From Paraconiothyrium sp. Pb-2020 (lineage: Eukaryota; Ascomycota; Dothideomycetes; Pleosporales; Didymosphaeriaceae), in assembly GCA_022419385.1 (NCBI GenBank), contig JAJUBI010000006.1, positions 1,364,001 through 1,428,000 on the forward strand: a DNA stretch of 64,000 nt, read 5' to 3'. Under the pieces are notes generated by a model. The model saw only the letters and a program-made list of their open reading frames with translations. It ran no database searches and was not told the DNA's origin. Position 1 is the first letter of the stretch; each line of letters starts with the position of its first letter. Of the stretch, positions 57,621 through 64,000 are shown one piece after another. The translations under genes were made by a program, and so were the position numbers.

Positions 57621-59075
57621 AATTTATAAAGAATAGTAAAACTCTAGTAGTACTATATTATAAGCTATATAGGCTAGTTATATTATAGAGAGTAACTCTA
57701 CTTAGTTATTCTATTAGTAGTTTAGGTAACACCTAAAAACTATTCTACTATTTAATTTATTTATTCTATCTATATAAGGGTAAAAGTAAAAACTACATAA
57801 ACAGCGCCTTATATATACTACTATAGCACAGCGCTAGTAAGGCAAAGTAGAAAGCCTATTAAGAGTAGAGGAACTTAGATAGAAATTAACCTTATTAAAT
57901 CTAAGTATTACTTACTACTATATAAGCCTAATAATTTTAATTTCTCTATCTACTTATAGAATAGCAGCTTAGCACCTTAAACTAATATAACTGCAGAGCA
58001 GTAGTAATATAATAGATTCCTATAGCTAGCTACTTAGAGACCCTACGCCTATAATAATAGGGGGCCTAGTACCTATAGCTGCTGAAGTACTAGAATAAGA
58101 GGCCCTAATATAGATAGAATTAATAGGAGAACTAGACCTAGGCTTTATAAGGTTAGTATTACTAAAGTATAGGTAAGATAAACTTACTAAGCTAAAGGAG
58201 ATCTACGCCCTAGAAGCTAAAATTAGAAACTATAAATAGTACTTAGTAGCTATAATACTATTACTAACTAGTATAGAAACCGCATTTATAGCCTCTACTA
58301 TTATAACTATAGATAGCGAAGAATTAGAGGAGTGCCTAGTAAGGTAACAGTAACTAAGCAGCAGCGTAATAAAGCCACCCTATTAAGGCCCTAAGATTAA
58401 ACCTATTCTAATATTTAAGAAATAAAGTATTAGAGAATATAATAACTTTAAAATATACCTCTAAATTGCCTTCTGCCTAAACTTATAGGCGTTTATAATA
58501 GAAGACCAGCATATTGCTTTTACCTTATAATTACTAGAGACTACCCTACGCTAACTATAGCTATAGAGGGAACTAGAGATTAATAGTAATATACTAGATT
58601 AGTACTAGATAATAAGCTTTCTCCTTAACTAGATTAAGAGCCCTATTAATAGGGAGCTGTAGGTAACTATATAGTATTAAAGAGTAGTCTAGAGAAAAGG
58701 CTAGTTAGTAAATAAATTTATAGTATACCTAGTAACCCTAGAAAACTAAATTAACCCCCTATATAAATAAAAACACCTAGTTATACACCTATATAGTAAG
58801 CTACACTAGGAACTAAAAATAGTAATTACTAACTACAATAATTTTTCTAAAATTAGGTATAAAATAGTTAAGAGGGTAGTAACCTTAAAGGATAACTTAT
58901 ATAATAGTAGCACTTTAGTGTTATAGCTATACTACTTAGTTAATAGGGCTACTAGGGCAAGACTAATAGTACCTAGACTACTAATACTATTCTAATTTTA
59001 ACTCTTATCTACCCTACTAGTAATACAACGTCGCGACACTATAGTAATACTAATATAATATAATACCTATAGATA

Positions 59076-59080
59076 CTGTA
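59076..59080. repeat. Target-site duplication, left copy
   Basis: CTGTA, matched by 59579-59583 on the other side of the solo LTR. Removing the LTR and one copy restores the zinc-knuckle frame of element C. Confidence 0.85.
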
Positions 59081-59578
59081 TGTTACAATTACAATAGATT
59101 GAGACCTAGCAAAAGGGAATAATTATACACAGGATATTAGCAACACCTTTATTACTAACTAGAGGATAGACACTAGTTAGTGGGGCTAATTAGCTAAGGC
59201 GTTATATAACTAGAATTCTACTAAAAGAGTAGGATTCTAGAAGTAAGCTAGCTTAGCAGGATTACTTAAGATGCCTCTACTAAGGGGATATAATTCCCTA
59301 GAGCACAGTAAAGTGAGGGATTGTAAGGATAATAAAGAATAGTATATAGTTTAGAGAAACTTTAGTATCTTTTATATTCTTTATAGTTAACTTCTTCTTT
59401 ATAGTTAAAATTAAAGCGTATCTTTTATATAAGATCTATTAGTCTTCTTATATAATTATTACCTTGCTTTTTATAGTAGGGTTAAAATATTCTTAAACCC
59501 CCTATTACTTATTCACTCTTATCTACTGAATACCTGCAAGGCCGGCCTAGGTTAGGTACGTGGAACCCCCTTGTAACA
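59081..59578 (+). repeat. Solo LTR of family A with perfect 5-bp target duplication
   Basis: 498 bp with intact termini: starts TGTTACAATTACAATAG and ends CCCCCTTGTAACA (inverted relative to A2). It is flanked by CTGTA at 59076-59080 and CTGTA at 59579-59583, a clean 5-bp duplication as made by gypsy integrases. It preserves CA dinucleotides and a GGCCGGCC core, so it is less mutated than the other copies. It lies inside element C. Confidence 0.88.
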
Positions 59579-59583
59579 CTGTA
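59579..59583. repeat. Target-site duplication, right copy
   Basis: CTGTA, identical to 59076-59080. Confidence 0.85.
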
Positions 59584-61533
59584 GAAAAATAGGCTACTAG
59601 AAAAAGAACTACTAGACTAAGTAGAGATACTTTACCTATTCTAACATACCTATATTAGGGGTTAATATAATAGTAATAAAAAAAGGGTAAGCCTAGAGAG
59701 AGAGCTCCCCCTAATAGGTATATAAAAGAGGGAGTGTTTTAAGATATAAGGGTCTATCTAGAGTAGAAAAGGTAAAATATAGTTATATACTCTTCTCCTT
59801 AACTCTATAATAGATATTAATATAATTAATAAGAAGCTAGCAGTCTAATTAGGGCTACCTATAATAAAAGAAGCAAAGTTACCTACTATAAAGATACCTA
59901 ACTTTATAATAGTGTAAAGCTCTACTACCTATAATATTAGTATTACTACTATAGATTTCTAGGGCACTAAGCAGCAGCTAGATACTATTATATATAAGAT
60001 AATTAATACTGTAAACCCTATAATTATTAGAATATCTAGACTCTAAAAGACTAGCGTAGTTCTTAACTACAGTATAATGTAATAGCGCTAGAGAGTAAAA
60101 AAGAGAATGCTAAGGGTAAAAGATTAATTCTAATTTATAAAGACTCTAGAAGACTAAGTTAAAATCTATATAATAGTAGTAATAAACCCTAAAAGTAAGA
60201 AGAAGGGCCCTATAGAACTACTAAAGTAGTTAGAATAGTTTATTAATATAGCTAGCTAAAGCGCAGCTAAAGCGCTGCCGGAATACTAGAGAGCTAACTA
60301 TATAATTAAACTAGAAGAAGAAGCTATAGTACCTTTTAGGCCTCTATATAACCTATTCTCTAGAGAACTTAAAACTCTATATAACTACTTAGTAAAGGCG
60401 TAATACCTAGGGTAGATCTATAAAAGCACTAGCCCTATAGGCGCCCCTATACTATTTATACCTAAGAAAGATAGCACTCTACGCCTATATATAAACTATA
60501 GGGGCTTAAATAAGGTTACTAAGAAAAACTGCTTAGCCTTACCCCTAATTAGTAAGACCCTAGACTAACTATTAGGCTCTACCTACTTTACTAAGCTAGA
60601 CCTAAAAGATACCTATTATAGAATATAAATCTATTAGAGTGATAAGATAGAAGATATTCTAAATATAATATAGCTATTTTAAGTATACTGTTATACCTTT
60701 TAGCCTAACTAATATACCTGCCACTTTTTAGGGCTATATAAATTAAGCCCTAGTAAGGTATACTAATATCTTCTATATAGTCTACCTAGATAATATACTA
60801 GTCTTTAGTAAAGAAGAGAAAAATTACTAGGTATAGATAGTAAAAGTTCTCTAAAGACTACACTAGTACTACCTATATATTAACCTAAAGAAATACATAT
60901 TCTATACTAACTAAGTTAAATTTCTAGGGTTTATTATGCGCCTTAACAGCATACAGATAGACCTATTCTAGATAAAAGCTATTAGAGAATAGCCTAAAAT
61001 TAAGTTAATTAAGAATATATAAGTATTTATTAGGTTTATAAACTTTTATAGGCGCTTTATTAGGCAGTTCTCCCTTATTATAAAACTAATTACTAACCTT
61101 CTTAAAGGATAACAGAAAGGAAAGGGTTAAGGGCTATTTATATAGCTAGAGGTTACTAAGAGGGTAAAGCGCTAGCTATATAATACCTTCTTAATAGTGT
61201 TCTTACTTTAATACTATAACTCTACCCTTTCTTCTAGATTAGAAATAGATATTTTAATATAGGGTCTAGTAGGTGTCTTTTCCTAGAAGTTTAATATAGG
61301 GAACTAGCACCTAATTACCTTCTAGTTAAGAAAGTTATCCCCTGCTAAAGAGAACTACTACACTTATAACTTAGAACTTACTGCTATTATAGAGGTAATA
61401 AAGCACTAGTAATACTATATTAAGAAACTATTATATACCCTAGAGGTATTTATAGACTATAATAACCTAAGGGGTTTTATAGGTATAAAGGCTCTATTAT
61501 AAAGGTAGGTAGAATAGGCAACCTTTCTAGTAG

Positions 61534-62027
61534 TGTTACGGCTGCTACGCCGCAACGGAATTACAGGAACCAACATAATAATAGCAGCGACCAGTTAGAT
61601 TACAAGAATAAGTATTATAATTACGGGTTAGATGCTGAGCACAATATAGACACGTAATTAGGATTATATAATTAGATCTATAGATCTGTAGGACAGAGCT
61701 ATAGAGCCTGGATCTATAGGATCTGTGTGCAGAGCCTATAGAGCCTAGGTTAGATAGCAGTATATAGAGATAACGGATTACTACTAGTAATCCCTTATTA
61801 TTAATCTACAATATAGTTTACTGCATCCAGTTTCCTTACAGAAGATTACCCTTAGGTCTTTGGCAACACATTCCTATTATAGTAATTAATTAATGTTTAC
61901 ACGCACGTAACTTATACAACCCTATATACTACTTATCTTTTAATAGAACCCTAACTGGGCCGCAGCTTACTACAGTGTTAAGAAGGTCCTATTATACTTT
62001 AATAATTGTGTTTTAAGAGTCTCTACA
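61534..62027 (+). repeat. Presumed 5' LTR of element D (LTR-B family)
   Basis: 494 bp from TGTTACGG to CTCTACA. The left end is fixed by the break in element C; the right end is inferred from TG..CA termini. The internal 350 bases match the fragment at 56339-56680. Confidence 0.5.
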
Positions 62028-62057
62028 GGTACGTACCTAAGTCACCCTTACTAAATA

Positions 62058-63120
62058 ATGGCTCCTACAGTAAACCGACCAACGTTATTAGACCCAACGG
62101 ACCTAGTCCAGATAAAGGAACAACTTAACCACTTAAATAAAGAAAACTAAAGGCAAAAAGATGCCTATAATAAGTTAGTAGAGCAAGTAAAAGTTATGTT
62201 AGAAAGAAAGGGGGAAGGGGCCAACAAAACAATAAAAGAATAAATCTAGTAAATAGAACTTAGGATAAGGAGCAGACCCTTAAAACTAGCTAATCTAGAA
62301 AAGTTTAATAGAATAAGGACTAAGCTTAGGGGGTTCCTAGCCTCTATATCCCTCTATTTGGATTTAAATCGAGAATACCTCAGAGAAGAAGATCAGAAAG
62401 TGGCTTACGTAGTAACCTACTTTATAGGCAAAGTAATAGACTGGTTCAATAGTTACCTTATAGACTAGAGGACAAACTAAATAGATAACTAAAAAATAGA
62501 AACTAACCTTATTTTTGCAAATTACGCCTACTTCAAGCAAAAACTCTAACTAACCTTCAGCAATATTAACACAGAACGTATGGCTGAACAGAAACTCTTA
62601 AAGCTCCAACAGACTAAGACAGTGGCAGCCTACATATTAGTATTTAAACAGCTGGCCAATAAAGTCTTAGACTATAGGGAATAAGCCCTGATACAGAAGT
62701 TTTAAAAAGGACTTAAGTTAGATATTAGGTATAAGATAATTAGGATAGAGAAACTAACAACTCTACCTGTAATAATTAAACAAGCTGTCTAAGTAGACAA
62801 CAAGTTATTCCTATAGAAATAAGATAATAAAGGAGAAAGCGGACACAGCGTAAATAGCTGAAACTGTAAAACCTATAATAAAGGGGATCCAATAGTCTTG
62901 GATATCAATAAAGAAAAAGGATTAAGTTAGAACGCAATAAAGGAAAAGCAATGTAAGGAAGGCGCTTACTTTAGCTGTAGTAAAAAGGGCTACATTGCCA
63001 GGAACTGCCTAAACAAAAGCTAGGAAAAGTCTGTAAAAGGTACTAAGGAGGAACTAAAGAAGCCGGAAGCCTTAAAGGAAACTAAAGAGAAACTGGCTGG
63101 CAGTAAGAAATATAAGGCCA
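62058..63120 (+). pseudogene. Gag of element D, interrupted by stops
   Basis: Starts at an ATG (MAPTVNRPTLLDPTDLVQIK) and reads through several TAA/TAG codons that look like former CAA/CAG. The capsid-type region is WFNSYL and neighbours. The zinc knuckle at 62967-63008 reads YFSCSKKGYIARNC; the CX2CX4HX4C spacing is kept, but the first Cys and the His are both Tyr and a Gly is Ser. Each is one G-to-A or C-to-T transition, as RIP would make. The protein cannot be functional as read. Confidence 0.7.
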
Positions 63121-64000
63121 CTTATTAGGCTAAGTGTCCCTAAGATACGTGTGTATCGCATATAAGGATAAAAAGGACACGGGATACTGGCCTACAGGAG
63201 AAAGGCTAGCGGCAACTTAAGAAGGCTAAATAATTTCATAGCTAGAGGAGCAAAACGCCTAGGTCCTAGGATTCTACAATACCGAAGATTTGGAAAGCAA
63301 ATCTGACAACAATAAAGGAATAGCAACTTAGATAGATTAGTAGATACACTATCCTAGTTAACCCTAAGAGGGGACAAACCCTTCTCCTTATCACTAGTAT
63401 AAGAGGCACCTATGTCCCCCAGCAAGAACGTCCGCATAGGGGAGTCAAATATTTCCAGCCTATAGGACCAACATATAAAGCAGCCAGACTAGTTAAGACT
63501 AAAAATATATGGTAAATAATTAAGGGTCTACGCTTCTACCATAAGAATTATATATAGAGAAACTATCCACAAGGTTTATAAAAACTAGAAGATCTAGTTC
63601 CCCTGAAACACGAAGTTCACAAGCTTCAACAAATAGGTAGAATAAAATATAGTTCTAGTAAGGGAAATGCCAAACGAACAAGAATAGGCCCAGATCGCCA
63701 ATAAAATTAAGTAGGTAGACAAAGCTCACACGCCTCAAGTCACAATAAAGTACTAGATCCCAATTAGGGAAGAACACTCAGATAGACTAATAGAACTAAT
63801 AGAAGGGGATAATTCCTAAATACCAACTAAACACCCAGCACATTACAAATTATTATAGACATTATACATTGTAGACAATTGCCCAATACACCTAACTCTA
63901 AAGAAGAAACATTATGCCTTCCTAATATAGGTAATAGACGACCCCCACAATAACCTCGTTCTAAGGGACAAAGTACATAGATGGCACCTAGAAAAGAAGT

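Larger units (their letters stand above)
57800..61533 (+). mobile_element. Element C: plus-strand Ty3/gypsy relic, split by a solo LTR and cut by element D
   Basis: Gag traces are readable at about 58380-58560 (EYNNFKIYLQIAFCLN). The gag zinc knuckle at about 59060-59080 is interrupted by the solo LTR and resumes at 59584. Reverse transcriptase runs about 60420-60960: SPIGAPILFIPKK-like start, YRGLNKVTKKN, LGSTYFTKLDLKD, and the active site YLDNIL near 60780-60800 (second Asp to Asn). RNase H-type sequence continues to 61533, where element D begins abruptly. Many in-frame TAG/TAA are transitions from CAG/CAA. No LTR of its own could be assigned; the left limit is approximate. Confidence 0.7.
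43171..64000. mobile_element. AT-rich, RIP-degraded block of nested Ty3/gypsy retrotransposons
   Basis: No open frame of useful length exists in about 21 kb. The DNA is dominated by TA, with C mostly left in CT and CC contexts and CA/TG rare, as expected after CpA-to-TpA conversion by RIP. Repeated sequence is obvious: LTRs of family A recur at 45647, 49071, 55849 and 59081, and about 2.9 kb of internal sequence occurs twice (46138-49070 and 49569-52496). Coding traces of gag and pol are readable on both strands with many stops. The least mutated part is at the right end (61.5-64 kb). From 43.2 to 45.6 kb I can assign only a small LTR-like piece. Confidence 0.9.
61534..64000 (+). mobile_element. 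Element D: 5' part of a less-mutated Ty3/gypsy element
   Basis: It begins TGTTACGGCTGCTACGCCGC inside element C. A presumed 5' LTR to about 62027 is followed by a leader and a gag start at 62058. Gag-like sequence includes SISLYLDLNREYLREEDQKV, AYVVTYFIGKVIDWFNSYLI and a zinc knuckle at 62967-63008. CA and CG dinucleotides are common here, unlike 43-59 kb, so mutation is milder, although in-frame stops are present (first at codon 31). Pol is beyond the window. Sequence after 63.1 kb is anonymous gag-pol linker. Confidence 0.72.

Noticed and set aside
43171..64000. Centromere or mitochondrial insertion as explanation for the AT-rich block
   Set aside because: Direct LTRs, target duplication and gypsy gag/pol traces with transition-type damage explain the composition; a centromere cannot be judged from sequence alone.
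1..64000. tRNA, rRNA and CRISPR features
   Set aside because: I looked for tRNA B-box sequence with paired arms, rRNA stretches and regularly spaced short repeats and saw none; CRISPR is not expected in a fungus.

Overview
The window looks like a nuclear contig of a filamentous ascomycete (Pezizomycotina, most plausibly Dothideomycetes). The introns are 49-71 bp with GT..AG ends and CTAAC/CTAAT-like branch sites. The genes are typical of such fungi: GID subunit FYV10, Pho88/Snd3, Rad16, Elp3, a GH26 mannanase and cyanamide hydratase. The right third is an AT-rich block of retrotransposon wrecks carrying the signature of repeat-induced point mutation (RIP), a process of this group. Species cannot be read from the sequence.

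Layout. 0.8-6.4 kb: VPS18 and a fungal-specific membrane protein. 6.4-12.8 kb: gene-poor, with one striking gene, a secreted streptogrisin-like serine protease of bacterial type, and one unknown small protein. 12.8-23 kb: accessory metabolism, namely cyanamide hydratase, an MBL-fold hydrolase, a DUF4185 protein, a CBM35-GH26 beta-mannanase, a METTL27-like methyltransferase and a frame-damaged D-2-hydroxyacid dehydrogenase. 23.3-42.8 kb: dense housekeeping genes, namely PHO88/SND3, RAD16, an HPP membrane protein, ARB1, FYV10/GID9, BMT5, LSC1, ELP3, V-ATPase subunit f and SEC72. Many are split by several introns, and the subunit f gene is visible only after joining four tiny exons. 43.1-64 kb: no intact gene.

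The AT-rich block contains nested Ty3/gypsy elements. Family A has LTRs of about 490-498 bp. It is present as a nearly full-length copy (49071-56338, coding on the minus strand), a truncated copy (45647-49070), a diverged inverted LTR (near 56763-57279) and a solo LTR (59081-59578). The solo LTR has a perfect 5-bp target duplication and sits inside the zinc-knuckle codons of a plus-strand gypsy relic (element C). A further element (D) starts at 61534 and runs off the window. It is visibly less mutated.

The housekeeping genes fall into a few processes: endolysosomal fusion and acidification (VPS18, V-ATPase f), protein entry into the ER (SND3, SEC72), ribosome and tRNA work (ARB1, BMT5, ELP3), DNA repair (RAD16), targeted degradation (FYV10) and the TCA cycle (LSC1). 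I see no operon-like logic and no clearly new defence or biosynthetic system. The most informative observations are the protease of bacterial type, the hidden V-ATPase gene, the nested transposon history, and clusters of single-base indels in two otherwise conserved genes.
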